Shown in pieces: positions 1 through 12,766 of a stretch of 64,000 nt of DNA. How positions within the stretch are numbered: the first letter of the stretch is position 1; each line of letters begins with the position of its first letter. The stretch covers positions 69,020,118 to 69,084,117 of the forward strand of contig CM060190.1 in the NCBI GenBank assembly GCA_030549335.1. Direction: 5' to 3'. Made by a program: the position numbers and the translations under genes. Below the pieces are notes generated by a model that saw only the letters and a list, made by a program, of their open reading frames with translations, ran no database searches and was not told where the DNA came from. This DNA is from Pontederia crassipes. Lineage: Eukaryota > Streptophyta > Magnoliopsida > Commelinales > Pontederiaceae.

Positions 1-329
1 ACAACAATGTCTAACATATTCAAGCAAATGACCACATATCCAATTTTAAAAGAAATGACTAAACTATCCATCGGAAGCAGGAATGAATTGTCCAACTAAT
101 CCAAGTAAAAAAAGATGGATGCTATAGAGTTCAATGAGTCACGTGCAGTAATTATCAGGCTCTGCACCCTCCATCAATTCTCTTTGCGCAGGATGCTCAC
201 CTGCAAAATTTCAATGCAGGAGCATAGACTACACATAAGCGAAAACGTCCAGTACATTAGAATACATATAGGCTATGAAATGATAATAAAATCATGCTTA
301 AATCAACAAATGAATAAGCAATAAGATAA

Positions 330-540
330 CCGTACTTTACTATGAACAAGTGGTCTATACTTTTTTTGTTATAATCGATACTTTCTCTGTACAATGACAA
401 TGATTCATTCTTTACCATATTCGTATTTTGTTCTTTACTATGTTCATGCTCTATTCTTTACTGTGATAATGCTTTGTCTTTACTATGTCCTACTATATGT
501 TTTACCATGCCATACTTTACTATGCTTTATTTTATCATGA
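330..540. repeat. Interspersed TTTACTATG-like short repeats
   Basis: About eight copies of a motif close to TTTACTATG (variants TTTACCATA, TTTACTGTG, TTTACCATG, TTTATCATG) recur every 13-70 bases. There is no open frame across it. It looks like a degenerate short-unit repeat inside a transposon remnant. The stretch from position 1 to 660 holds no gene I can support. Confidence 0.5.
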
Positions 541-669
541 GCTGTACTACATCTTTTACATTAACTATACAGTCATTGAAGTTCGTTGTTCTATACGAGC
601 TCGCTATTATTAATTTGGGAAGGCAGAGATACCTCTATGAACATCTGTGAAGCTAGGAATGCTTGCAAT

Positions 670-970
670 GGGAAATGTGTAATGCCAATGCATACCCTTT
701 TCAGAATATAGGTGGGAGAGGACATGTACTCAGGAATAGTGATCGTTACAGATCCATAAATTCATTGTGTCCTCAATTAAGCTACATGTCCTTCTGGCGC
801 TATAACAATGTATTCAATATAATGCCCTCAATGGGAAAGAAGATATACCAATGCATAATTCTTTTCAAAATATAGGTGGGAGAGGACCTGTACTCCAAGA
901 GTAGTGATTGTTAAGGACTCGTAAGTTCATTGTCTCTTCAACTAAGCTATTTGTCCCTCCTCTATGAATA
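670..970. repeat. Tandem duplication, period about 164 bp
   Basis: Two diverged head-to-tail copies start near 670 and 834. Shared blocks include GAATATAGGTGGGAGAGGAC (GGTGGGAGAG at 711 and again at 875), a TAAATTCATTGTGTC / TAAGTTCATTGTCTC block and an ATTAAGCTACATGTCC / ACTAAGCTATTTGTCC block. The copies differ by many substitutions, so the duplication is old. No protein family is recognisable in any frame. Confidence 0.65.
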
Positions 971-1309
971 ATGACAATGACTCTTGCTTTTGGCAACACA
1001 TAGCAATCCCGTAGTTTTCATCTTTTTTTTCTTAGCTTGTTTACTATTTGTGGAGTTTAGAAATCATATATCAGAGAAAAGTTAGAGTCTGATTCCTTTT
1101 CTCTGAGATGATTAAAATATGTCCTATTTCTATGTCTTTTAGTCCAAAGTTCGACCCATTTTTCAGAGGTGGAAAGGGTCCATTAGGATCTTTACAATGT
1201 CGGTCAAGGCCTCGAGTAGACATGTCGAAAGCGAGGCCCAAATACGAAATATTAGGTCCAAACAAAAGGATGACTATGTCATTTTTAACAGAACCCCAGT
1301 CGGGTTAAG

Positions 1310-2040
1310 GAGAACCTAGGTCGGATCTTCGTCATGGGTCAATGCGTATGACTTGGGCCAAGTTGGGATCCAACTCACGTCGGGGCGCGGGCTACGTACC
1401 GACGTGCCATCCCGGCCGAGCCCGTGCTCGATCTGGTTGCGACTGTCGATGCGACTCGAGCCGAGTCTAGCTCCAACTCGGGCTGGGTTGTTATTTGGTG
1501 GTCATCGGATCCTTTGAGATCAAGACCTGGCCCGGGTCGAGTCTCCAGTGACTTAGGCTGGGTCACTGGTGCGTAGATCTATGCCCTTCTTCTTCCTCTC
1601 CTTCGGCCATCTTTCGATCGTCGGATCACAATGATCATAATAAAAAAATGAAGCTTATAGACTCTAGATCAACATGGAACCATCACACACATCATATGAT
1701 TAACATATCATAGCCTACGGGGATTTGAACATTTAGAGTACCTTTTTCGATCGAGTTTGGTTTGTTGGAGATGCTTTCGTCGTCTTCTCCGATTCCGATC
1801 GATCTTAGCCGACGAGGAGGTGCGGGCGACCTCACGAGCGCGTCGAGGGAGGATTTGCCATGCACCAGACGTCCGCCGATCGCCTCTGCCGTCTATGCGC
1901 GTGGGTTGCCGGAAAGGGGAAGAGGACGATGGGGCTACCGATCGAAGGAGGTCCAAGGGGGTGCGAGGGCTTCTCCTCGTGCCCCCTTATAGTCTTCACG
2001 TTGGCCGAATCCTAGGACGAATTGGGTGAGGGGAATCGGG
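1310..2040 (-). mobile_element. GC-rich block, probable LTR or TE promoter region
   Basis: A sharp GC-rich island lies in AT-rich surroundings. Short overlapping ORFs occur in several frames on both strands, but none resembles a known protein. Read on the minus strand, the right part contains a TATA-like string (ACTATAAGGG, around 1985-1995) followed by GC-rich sequence, as in the promoter core of plant LTRs. The assignment to a transposable element is inference. It could also be the remnant of a gene first exon. Confidence 0.3.
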
Positions 2041-2199
2041 GGAGAAAATCTCTCCCCCGATTCAATGTTCTTCATTTTCTTTTTTTAATTCAAATCATTT
2101 CCTCCTTTTGATCTTTCCATGTTTGATGTTTTTGCCGGTTGTTACAATTACATTCAAACTATAATGCTCTTTCATCTAGATAAAAGACAAAAAAAAACT

Positions 2200-2265
2200 A
2201 GTAGGTTCACCCATGATCAAACTGTAGTCACAAGGATAGAAGCTTAACCATTTAGCCACTCTGCC
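2200..2265 (-). repeat. tRNA-like fragment, possible SINE head
   Basis: On the minus strand the segment reads like the 5' half of a tRNA. There is an A-box-like GTGGCTAAATGGTTAAGC, and about 25 bases later a degenerate B-box-like AGTTTGATCATGGG. This order is typical of tRNA-derived SINE heads. It does not fold as a full tRNA, the B box is eroded and no acceptor stem is visible. I therefore do not call a tRNA gene. Confidence 0.4.
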
Positions 2266-2916
2266 AACTTAAGATTCATGTCAAAAAAATACAGTTGTAG
2301 GTACTAGTTATTACATTACTAATCACACAAAATGATTAACATGTCTGACATATATTTCCAACCACCAGCATGAAGAATCCAAATGATTTTCCTAGCATAA
2401 GTTAACTTAGTTTTCATGACATCTTAGGGATATGCCATATTTGAACAATTGAGAATAAATTATGCATGGTAAGAGAATGATTATTAATGTCGAAGGCATT
2501 GTCCTTCGATAAATAAAATAATAATATATTATTAATGTCTATAATATAATTTCTTATCTCTCTTCCATTTTTATAAAATTTTCATAATATAACATAAATA
2601 TTAGCACTAATGTTTATAATCATATATATTAATACATATAATTAATATCAAATACATATACTATTATTAATATTTAATAATATTATTATATGTATATAAA
2701 TATTGATAATAAATTATACTACTTTAGTTACCGGCGATGATTTCCTTTGACATTACCAACGAATGTTAAATCCTTCACTAATTTTGAAGGCACTATCATT
2801 TGGTAAATAAAATATTAATTTTATAATAAAATACTGAATATATACTTATATTATATTATAAATATAATTACTGGGTATAGCCTTCGGAATTATCGATGAA
2901 TTTAAATCCCAAATTT

Positions 2917-5900
2917 TGTAATATCCCAAATTTAATTCACATGTAATCACATGTGTTAATATTATATCATATTGTTGATAAGAAAATTGATATATGTGTT
3001 AAGGTTTGAGTTATAACTCATAGTGTTTGATCGGTGAAATTTGACGAAAATTTGTTCAAGGCATGAAAACATGATCTTTGAAAATATTAGAATTAAGAAA
3101 ATTAAAGTTCCGATAATTGTTTCTCTATGTCAAAGTATATATATGTGATTTTTAACAATTTTTAAGAGGTGTTTTACTTAGGTAAAACATAGATGCAAAA
3201 ATCGACAAATCCGTGAAACCGCAATTTTTGTTCTTCGAACAAAAAAATAGATTTTAATTCTTTGATTATTTATTTTTATAAATATTTTATTTGAATCCAA
3301 ATGTAGGATAGTTTCTTATTTACATATAATGTCTTAAGTAAATGGATAAATAAATAAATAAAAGGAAAAATGCAAAACCATTTACTTAAATATCAATTAC
3401 ATGTAAATATTGTCAACTACAAGGCCAAATTCATAACTCCATTAAAAGGTTGGTTTCTCCTGCCTTATCATCCATCCCTTGTATGCTTTAACACATATTG
3501 CTATCATTTTATCACCTCATCCGAAATTCCAAGTGAAAGAAAAGGACCATGTGCTTCTAGTGAAGGAAATTGGAGAAAGAAGAAGGGATTATATTTTTAA
3601 CTTATGGTATGTTCATACTTTTGAATCTTCTATCGTTTTTAATTACATAATTCTCTAATTAGAGTTCCGCTGAATCTCTATATCTTGCCCTTCCCTGATT
3701 TTCTTAATTAAGAGGTTAAACTCAAGTTTTCATGAGGAAAAAGAATAAACCTTAGGTATAATTAAATCATTCTTGAAAGTTTAGTCGATGATTTGCATAT
3801 CTTAGGTACTCCAAAAATTATGAAATTTCTTATGATTGATCCTCTATGAGTTTACTTTCATTGAGCTTTTTAATCAAATTAATATGATTTTCTATAGAGA
3901 AAGTTATACTCCTATCTTTAAAGTACTATCTCCATCAAAATTATTATCCGAACTTGTAAATTATGTATTAAATCCAATATGATGTGTAATTATTTGATAA
4001 TTTATGGTGTTATAGACATTGGTGTTAGGTTTCATTAACAATTGGAATCACTCTAAAATTATATGTGTACCGAAAGTTATAAATATTTTACCAAGCATTA
4101 CTCAGTCTGTCATGATGGAATTTAGGACAGAGTATTGGTTAAATTTATTGTTCTCAGTCCAAATAGATATAAATTCAAGTAATTTTATTGGTTGCACCCT
4201 AGGATATCTACTATTTGGAAAAATTAAAATTACCAGAATAGAGAATGTTTATTATTTTATATAAATCATAAAAGTAAGACCACTCAATCTGTCAGAGCAT
4301 AGAAATAAAATAAAAGTTAGGCTGAATGTTGATTTTTATGAGAACAAATCATAATGAAATAAGTTCTGAAACTTTTACAAATTAATGTCTCTGTAATATG
4401 GATCTAAAGAAAATTAGAATGATGTCATTTGATTATGTATAACAGAAGATATGAATTTTCTTTACTATGTGTGCAATTTGTCATAATATAAGGTCATACT
4501 TAAGTTATAAGAGTAAATACTTAAGGGGTCATGTATCTTTTCAATTAATTATGTTTCATGTGTGATAAACTTGTGTTCAGATCATAGGAGTGATGTGTTT
4601 CTTATTATTATTGTATAGGAGTAGAAGACTAAAATAGTAAAAATGAAAAGGAAAAAGCTTTTGGTAGCTCTTATAGGTAAGTTAATTTCTCATATTTTAT
4701 GTTTTCACCTTTTTTGAATTTGGTGTGACATCGATTGTTATATGTATTAAATATGATTATGAATTGATTTCGAAAAATGCAATTATGAAAAATATATATG
4801 AATGATTGTATGATTACATATTTGAAAAGCATATGTGATATGATATGAATGGATTATGATAAGTGCAATCTTGTTCTATTTAAAAAGATTGATCGAGTGA
4901 TAGTACAATTGAAAAATATATGCGGTATGTTAAGGATTGATTTAATAAAATGCAATTATATTCCGTTTGAATCAGTGTTCGACATGATTCATCTTTTGAT
5001 ATTTGAGTTACAATATATGATTAATCTTTTGATCTTTAATATGAAATTGTTATATGATAAATCTTGCAACTGCATCTGCCTGCATCTGCATATCTGATTA
5101 TTGGAGCTAAGTATTACATCGCTAATCACGATGGGAGCCACCTCTAGAGTCTAATCCATCATTATGTTCCCTAATAATGGGATGAGATAGGCTGGAGCTA
5201 AGTGTCATGTAGAGCTAAGTGTCACATTATGAGTAGTCGCAATAGGGGCCACCTCTAGAATCCGTAGGGGACACCTCTAGAGTCCACCTATCGCTATATG
5301 ATTTATTCTTCGAAAAGGATGAGATAGAATGGAGCTAAGTGCTACATCGTTGATCACGATGGAAGTCGCCTCTAGAGTCCACTTACCGACTACTGGCCAG
5401 TTGGTGATCCATGCATACATATGAGAGTGTTGCATTGCATACACATGTTTGATATGGTTAAATGACAATGATTGTGAATTGAGTGAGATGATTTCGATTG
5501 GAATGTTATATATATTTATTAAATGTATGAAAATATTAATTTTTATATTATGATTAATGCTTGCATTTTTATGTTTTCCCGAATTTATTAAATGGTAACA
5601 CATAGCTTATGAGTTATCAATTTATTGAGTTATTTTTGCTCATAATGTTGTTTCTAATATTTTTCAGATTCATATAGTTCGTTGAGTGATATGATAGTCG
5701 TAAAAAGATTTTATAACATCCTTGGTAGTATGATGAGAGAATTCATGTCTCTCGTATCTTTCTATCAAGATGTTGAGAGAGTTTGTTGTGTTTATTACTT
5801 ACGTCAAAATAAGTTGTATTGAAAATAAAGTCATTTTGTCAAATGTACGACTTAAGGTGTATCAGTTTGCTCTGAAATGATCACATATTGTGTAATTTAT

Positions 5901-6042
5901 TTAATGACATACTTTTACTCCTATGTTATAAAAGAAGATTAAACTACATCACGTTTCCATATTTTTTTCATAATTTTATTTGATCGTTCGTAATGAGTCG
6001 CGAACTCTGATTTAACTCGCGAGTTAAATTAGGGTAGTGACA
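2917..6042. mobile_element. Candidate long LTR or LTR fragment
   Basis: The block begins with TGTAATATCCCAAATTT, which resembles the TGTAACA(C/T)CC ends of plant Ty3/gypsy LTRs, and can be taken to end at GTAGTGACA. It is AT-rich and has no coding capacity beyond short chance ORFs. It contains a cluster of short subrepeats at 5.1-5.4 kb. The flanking pentamers do not match, so no target-site duplication supports these ends. The extent is therefore tentative, and a nested or recombined element is possible. Confidence 0.35.
5104..5395. repeat. Imperfect subrepeats with GGAGCTAAGTG / CCACCTCTAGAGTC
   Basis: Two short motifs alternate. GGAGCTAAGT-like words occur near 5104, 5192, 5212 and 5332. 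GCCACCTCTAGAGTC-like words occur near 5136, 5248, 5272 and 5367. ATCACGATGG(G/A)AG is repeated near 5125 and 5352. This is a local array inside a probable LTR. No coding frame is maintained through it. Confidence 0.55.
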
Positions 6043-6044
6043 CT

Positions 6045-6965
6045 TTTAGGATTTAAGTTAAAATCATAAGCCTAATCATTTCTTCCTTCTAACCTATTGG
6101 GAACATTTGTGTTCCCCTTCGGTTCATATTGGTCACGGTCGTACCATTCCTATAGAACAACTGTGCCCTTAGTTCGATCGACCGATTCTATGCCCAATTT
6201 GAATAGTGGCATTTTGCCTTCGGAGCGGCTGGACCCTCGGTCATTCAATCCATCGTTCTATATAAATAAAATGTCACGGGCGGTCGTGTCATGCTAGAGA
6301 ACGGTCGTGTCGAACTTTGAAGCCGTGGCACGACCGGGCTGACGATCGTGCACACAAAGAATCACCATATGGCATCACTATGGGTCACGACCGTGTTGTG
6401 TGGTGTCACGGTCATGCCCCTGCTATGAGGTCGTTCCACTCCCAAGGGAACATGTGGTTTCTTGGAGTCACGGCCATGCTCTAGACGTCACGGCCATGCC
6501 CGAGGGAAACTATAGAGTTTCTCCTATTTTTACCTTATTTTTCTCTCGTTTACAAGTATACATGAGCATTTTAATGGCATGCATTCATTTTAAGCATGTA
6601 ACATATATTAACATCAATCGTCATATGATCCATATTAAACTATAAAAATTAATAGAGATGAGAATGAACAATTAAGCCTACTAATCACATTCTTGTTCAA
6701 TGATCACCATTTCATTGTGAACTAAGCATCAATGTCATGAAAACATTATAGTTTTAAACATGTTTATCAATAAAACAGTAATCATAATAAACATATGACC
6801 TCATGCACATTCCCTATTCTTATATTCAAAGAACAAATCATTTGTCCTTTCATGCCCTCGTTCAAACATTCAATCATAATTAGGAGTGAGATTGGATGGT
6901 TAGATTCCCTCATCATGCCTTTAGGATTTAAGCTAAAATCATAAGTCTGATCATTTCTTCCTTCC
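6045..6965. repeat. 46-bp direct repeats flanking an 830-bp segment
   Basis: A ~46-bp sequence starting TTTAGGATTTAAG occurs at 6045-6090 and again, with a few differences, at 6920-6965. Between them are several CACGG(C/T)CGTG-like words (6130-6500) of the kind also present in the LTRs at 39.1 and 44.2 kb. This suggests a duplicated or recombined fragment of that retrotransposon group. No gene is visible. Confidence 0.5.
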
Positions 6966-7208
6966 TTCTTCTTTCTTTTTCCTCTTCTTCTTCTTGCTAT
7001 GGCAGCATCCTCCTATCCTTCTTCCTTGCTGAAATGGGTGACTCCACCTCCTTTTCTTCTCTTGATTGCTCTTTGTTTGCTCCTCTCTTTCTCTTCTTTG
7101 GATTGTTGCCTTGTTGAGAGTGTAAGGGAGAGTGAGGGAGGTTGTGGATGTGAGTGGATGTAAGGGAGAGTGAGAGAAAATGAGAGGGGGTGGGTGGGGA
7201 GATGGAGG

Positions 7209-8011
7209 TGATATGCACACAACTTCATGTGTTTTATCAAGCATAAACGGTTGTTCAGAATATCATATTAATGGATTAATTGATAAAATAACAACTGACT
7301 TGTCACTTACAATGTCTAAATATAATTGGATGCATCAATGTATGAAATAAAAAATTGTTATCAATCGGTCACTTTCAGTACACGTCAAGAACAAAATCGT
7401 ATATTATAAGATGGATGAAGTTTCATGTTTACCTAAGCGCCACATAAAAGATTCAAAAAGATACAAAGTGTCTAATTTATTTTATATTTGTTTACAATAA
7501 GGTTAAGGGCAAATTTGGATAAAAAAATTATTATATTTTCACTAGAAAAGCAATCCACTCCCCTTAATCACTTTAGATTGCGACTTTTGAGATAATATAG
7601 ATTGTAAAGTAAATTCACATTACCCATCATATATTATAAGTAAATAAGATAATGTTGTGGGCTTAAGTAATTTTAAATTAGATTATCATATGATCTACAA
7701 AAAATACTACTAGGAATATGCTAGATGAATGTTATATTATTTTATATTCTTTAAAGATAATGTTGTGTGCAAAATGTTATAGAGGAATTTCCCTAGTAGT
7801 AATCTACAAAGATTAATACAAAAGTAATCTACAAAAATTAATGTTGTGGGCTTAAGAAAGGTAATCTACGAATATAATTACTAGGTAAAAAAAAATAATA
7901 TATTAGTTGTTCTAGATGAATGTTATGTATCAAGAGAACATAAAGAATAGAACCTAGAGTTTTCTCAATTGTCATGTCCCTGATATGCACACAACTTCAT
8001 GTGTTTTATAA
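7209..8011. repeat. Nested direct repeats in AT-rich DNA
   Basis: A ~29-bp sequence beginning TGATATGCACACAACTTC occurs at about 7209 and about 7982. Inside this interval a second, ~190-bp duplication is visible: ATAATGTTGTGGGCTTAAG recurs near 7651 and 7840, and CTAGATGAATGTTATGTATC-like sequence recurs near 7721 and 7910. The structure suggests an insertion followed by local duplication. No coding region is recognised. Confidence 0.45.
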
Positions 8012-10740
8012 ATGATAGACTGCTGATCAAAATCAACATCACAATCATAGTCATTTTGCCAAAGATCAACACTGGTATATTTAGCGCAAAGACCCCTTCA
8101 ACATCTTGATAGAAGAGAAGTAATCAAAAAATTAGATAGGTAATCACAGTCACATAATTCAAATGGAGAACAAGTACACATAGATTTTTTGGTTCTTGAT
8201 GTGATTATCATCAACTTCAAAGCTTACTTGCCATGTTAAATCACTTCTATCCACAGTATACTTCGCACCCTCATTAGCATACTACAATTCGTTTATCAAC
8301 TATCAAATCAAATAATAATTGAAAGCCAATATTTAACCAAATACCATCCTTTCAAGGCATGATATTCAACGATTTAAAATCTTCGTCAAATGAGTGAAAC
8401 AAAATTTCTGAACAAATTCAAACCTAAAGCAAAAATGATAATTACATAGCTATGGAACTTATCAAATTTTTTTTTCTCAAGTGACATGAAATTCATACAC
8501 CACTTTTGCATCACATCCAACCCCTATCAAGGAAAATTAGCAGTGAGTGGAGATTCCCCTGCGGAGAGCCGGGTATGGAAAGCAAAATGAAAACTTAAAA
8601 ACAATGTAGACATTTTGAAGAACTTGAAAAAAAGTTTTAAAGCAATATCAACGTACTTAAGTAGTTTGTCATGAACTTCGAATGCATTGCACTTTCAACG
8701 AGCTCCATATTATTTATCCTAAGATTGACATTCCAGTGATCAAGGATGGTAACTATTGTACAGTTAATGTTATTGTGAAAGTGTCCCTAAATCATTTCGT
8801 TTTTCAACAAAGGACAAACCTTCTCCCCATCTCAAAAATCGAGACAAATCATTTTCCAATACCAAGTGATGGGAGTGGGGAGACTCAAAGTTTTGCTTCT
8901 TAATAGCATAAGTACCTAGCCAACAATACCATCTCCATCACAAACAAGAACTCTAAAATATTGCAAGTCTTTAACTTGAGGATCTTGATTAACACTTAAT
9001 TCAAACATCTGGAATGATTTGAAATTAGTATATGATTAGAAAATCATGATTGTCCATTTTCTTTTTCTTTCTACATGAAGATAATATCAATAAATATCCA
9101 CATAAAAGGTTCTATTGATATCATACATTGAAATAGCATGTTGTCCCATCAACGAAGAAAGACAAACATAACAAATAGAGCATGCATGATATGAAGTCAG
9201 ACATTTCAGTTTTTCTCCTTGCGTTTGCCTTTGCTCTTACTGTAGCCTTGGCCCAAATTAGTGATGTCTGCCTCAACAACTTTAGGAGTACGTATAACAC
9301 AACTATCAATTCAAGTGAGCTTACAATGATGAACCGTCTAGAATTTTTCAAACTAGTCACCAACATAGTAGCAAGTTCAAAAGCATAGAAACCAAGTCTA
9401 ATCAAGACTTTCATCCCCTACATATATACTACTTTAAGAACAAGCACACATAACAAACTTAAAATAAAAGATACTCAAGCAAGCCTAAAAAGGTTAATGT
9501 ATAACATATCTGCATATGCACCACTTGAAATTCAATTTAACATGCTATACACAATTCTTGAGAAAAAAAGATAAAAAAATAAGGAAGTTATAGGATGAGT
9601 AATTAAACGATAGTATGAAGGTCCTTCAAAATAACACTTTTGGATAGAAAACACATGCACAAAAAACTCTAAAATTACACATAAATGGAAAGACACGTCT
9701 TTAACATGTCACTAAAATCAAGTTTACAATGCTTATTTATTTAGCAATGATTGCTAGATACTCCAAACACCTTCCACATCAATGGGAAAAAAGTGTAAAC
9801 TTGCTATCTAAATTTTCATTTCTTTGAACAACAACAAGAAGAAGACCATTTAAATTGTTATACAAATCTGCTTGCACTTTATGATACAATTCAGCTAAAT
9901 GATATAGATCATGTAACTATATTGGATTGTCTCCAATGTATTATAACATTCAAGCATATATTGAAATCATTAACATATATGCATGTCCAAAAGCATCTTT
10001 AGCAATAGTGGTATTATTAATAATAGGCTGAAGTAATGGCATTTCCAAACCGGTTACTCAACATTATTTTGTATCATAATAATTCTATCAGCTAACGAAA
10101 CCTTCTTTATGGGAAAAGAAAACAACTCAACGCTTCAATGAATCGTTTAGTTTTGAAGGCATTGGAAACATCAAAACAATTATAGACAATCCATATGTGG
10201 TTTTAGATCTCCAAAATGAAAACACTCATCTTCTCGAAGCTCAAGCAGAGTTCGCCACAAATGCAATAAATTCTCGAATAAAAGAACAAAAAATCCATCA
10301 CACAATTAAAAGTATTTACACTAGTTAAAATCCATAGCCCGACGCTCCAAATATTCTACTAAAACATCAAACAAATATAAGATGGAAATAACACAAAAAG
10401 ACAACAGGGAAATAAATCATCGGGAGGGACGGAAATGGATCAATGGTGTTTTGTATTCCAAGTCCAAAAGGTGAACAATCTCTCACCTTTTCAAATGATT
10501 TAGTATCCTAAAAAAAGATTACAATCATTTTTTCTATTTAGTCTATATAATATGTAGCTATTATTTTTTTAATAATATAAATGCCTTTTGGCAATAATTT
10601 TTTGTGTCGCTTAACTCATCATTTTCCCTTTTTATTTGAAAGTTAATTTTTAATTAGTACATATATTGAACAAAAAATATTTTTTTAAAGAAAATCACAT
10701 AACTTCTACAAGAAGTGTTCTTGACCAAAAATATATTTAT
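8012..10740. other. Intergenic DNA without a recognised gene
   Basis: The base composition alternates between AT-rich and slightly more balanced stretches. A few ORFs of 70-97 codons exist on both strands (for example 9121-9414 minus). None has a domain, repeat or motif I recognise, and they are not joined by credible splice sites. Part of it could be a decayed minus-strand gene or transposon, but I cannot name a family. Confidence 0.5.
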
Positions 10741-10744
10741 CAAT

Positions 10745-11540
10745 ATTATTAAAATTGAACTGGTCAATTCAACCGATTCAATCATAATTGAAGATTGGTC
10801 CGGTCCGAGTCATGTGCAAAATCGAAAATGACATTGAACCGTTTAAAAATTGGTTCAACCATCAAACTAGAAAAAACTAGTTCGATTTTAAAAGTGATTA
10901 AAAATAAGAAAATAAAGGTAAAAATAGGAAATAAAATGTTAGAAAGGACAAAATAGTGAGAAAGTATTTAAATTAAGAATAGGTAAAAAAATAAAAGAGA
11001 AATAAATATGAAAATTAATAGGGAGAGAGGAATTAATGAAAATAGAAAAAGGAAGATATTAAAACGAAAGTAAAAAAAAGGAAGTAAGCCTTATATATGA
11101 CAAAATAAAATAATATATTATCAATAAATTAGTATTTAAGAATAGATAAAAAATAATATAGTATAACAATATAAATAACAAAAATATTTTATAAGTATTA
11201 ATTTTTTTATTAATATATGTGAATTATATTTATTATGAATTATAAGTTATGATTAACTTTTTATTCATTATCTAATATTGAAGTATATCAATATAAATAA
11301 CTTAAAATATTTTGTAAGTATTAATTTTAAATTAATATATGTTAATTATATTTATTATGAATTATAAGTTATGATTAACTTTTTATTCATTATATAATAT
11401 TGATCATTGTTTATATCTTTAAAATTATTATAAATAATATTAATTTACTAATATTCGATTGCATTCTATCGAACCCGATTCAACTGGTCTAACCACGACC
11501 TAGTTGAATTGTCAATCCGATTATTAAACTATGGATATTT
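10745..11540. mobile_element. AT-rich element with internal 122-bp tandem repeat
   Basis: The interval is bordered by GC-richer, partly complementary sequences. The left border has AACTGGTCAATTCAACCGATT, and the right border has CCGATTCAACTGGTC and GTTGAATTGTCAATCCG. Between them lies very AT-rich DNA with a two-copy tandem repeat of 122 bp (about 11161-11282 and 11283-11404). The copies are nearly identical over TTATTATGAATTATAAGTT. Inverted-type borders around an AT-rich core fit a non-autonomous DNA element, but the exact termini and target duplication are not clear. Confidence 0.4.
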
Positions 11541-11820
11541 AGTCATGTATGGAAAAAGAAGCCGACAATTTGCCGGTCTAATTATATATATAACGGATAT
11601 AATATATATCTTCCCCCCTTACGGGGGATGGTCCTCCGCCCATTCGTGCCCGTAGGATGGAAATCCGATGATCGCCTCTTTTTTTCGTGATTCGCTACGC
11701 TGTTCATGCAAGGGGTGCTCCGTTCATAAAAAATCGAAGAGCACGGTTCAGGAATTCACGAAGGGATGAAAATGGGCAGGGTTCTCGAAGCCCTAGTTTC
11801 ATCATCGTCGTCCACACCAC

Positions 11821-12766
11821 GAAACCGCCGACCACGTTGCCATCTCCATTGCGGATCCGCGCTCGTCGTCGTCCTCGTCACGAAACCGCCGACCATGTTG
11901 CCATCCTCGCCGCGGATCTACGTTCGTCGTCATCCTCGCCGCATCATCGTTGTCCCCATCGCAAAACCACCGACCATGTTGCCGTCCCCACCGCGGATCC
12001 ATGCTCGTCGTCGTCCCTGCCGTATCGTCATCACCCTCGCTGCGAAACCGTCGACCACATTGCCATCCCCGCCGCGGATCTATGCTTGTCGTCGTCCTGC
12101 TGTATCATCATCATCCCCATCACGAAATCGTTGATCACGTTGTCGTCCCCGCTACGGATCCACGCTCGTCGTCGTCCTCGTCGCATCATCGTCGTCCCTG
12201 CCCCGAACGCCGACGGAGGCCACAAACTGCACTCGGCGAACGGACCACAAGATGGCGAAGAGGGCACGTCCACCTCGTCCCTGCAGAACGACCCTAAAAC
12301 TCCTCTCTTCGATTTTTTTCATCACGAAACCGCCGACCATGTTGCCATCCTCGCCGCGGATCTACGTTCGTCGTCATCCTCGCCGCATCATCGTTGTCCC
12401 CATCGCAAAACCACCGACCATGTTGCCGTCCCCACCGCGGATCCATGCTCGTCGTCGTCCCTGCCGTATCGTCATCACCCTCGCTGCGAAACCGTCGACC
12501 ACATTGCCATCCCCGCCGCGGATCTATGCTTGTCGTCGTCCTGCTGTATCATCATCATCCCCATCACGAAATCGTTGATCACGTTGTCGTCCCCGCTACG
12601 GATCCACGCTCGTCGTCGTCCTCGTCGCATCATCGTCGTCCCTGCCCCGAACGTCGACGGAGGCCACAAACTGCACTCGACGAACGGACCACAAGATGGC
12701 GAAGAGGGCACGTCCACCTCGTCCCTGCAGAACGACCCTAAAACTCCTCTCTTCGATTTTTTTCAT
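11821..12766. repeat. Two-level GC-rich minisatellite (81-bp units in 444-bp copies)
   Basis: A GC-rich unit containing AAACCGCCGACCA, GTTGCC, GCGGATC and CTCGTCGTCGTC begins near 11821, 11882, 11962, 12043 and 12124. Spacing is about 61, 80, 81 and 81 bp. The segment 11879-12322 is then repeated almost exactly at 12323-12766 (444 bp, only a handful of differences, such as AACGCCGACGG versus AACGTCGACGG). Because 81 and 444 are both multiples of three, long ORFs stay open in more than one frame. I regard these as by-products of the repeat. The array ends about 320 bp upstream of the LARP6 start codon. Confidence 0.85.

Noticed and set aside
5104-5395. CRISPR-like spaced repeats
   Set aside because: The repeats are degenerate and irregularly spaced, and sit in plant LTR-like DNA. 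There is no bacterial context.
6951-7244. Minus-strand ORFs of 73-97 codons
   Set aside because: The sequence is pyrimidine/purine skewed with low-complexity translations in three overlapping frames, and no domain is seen.
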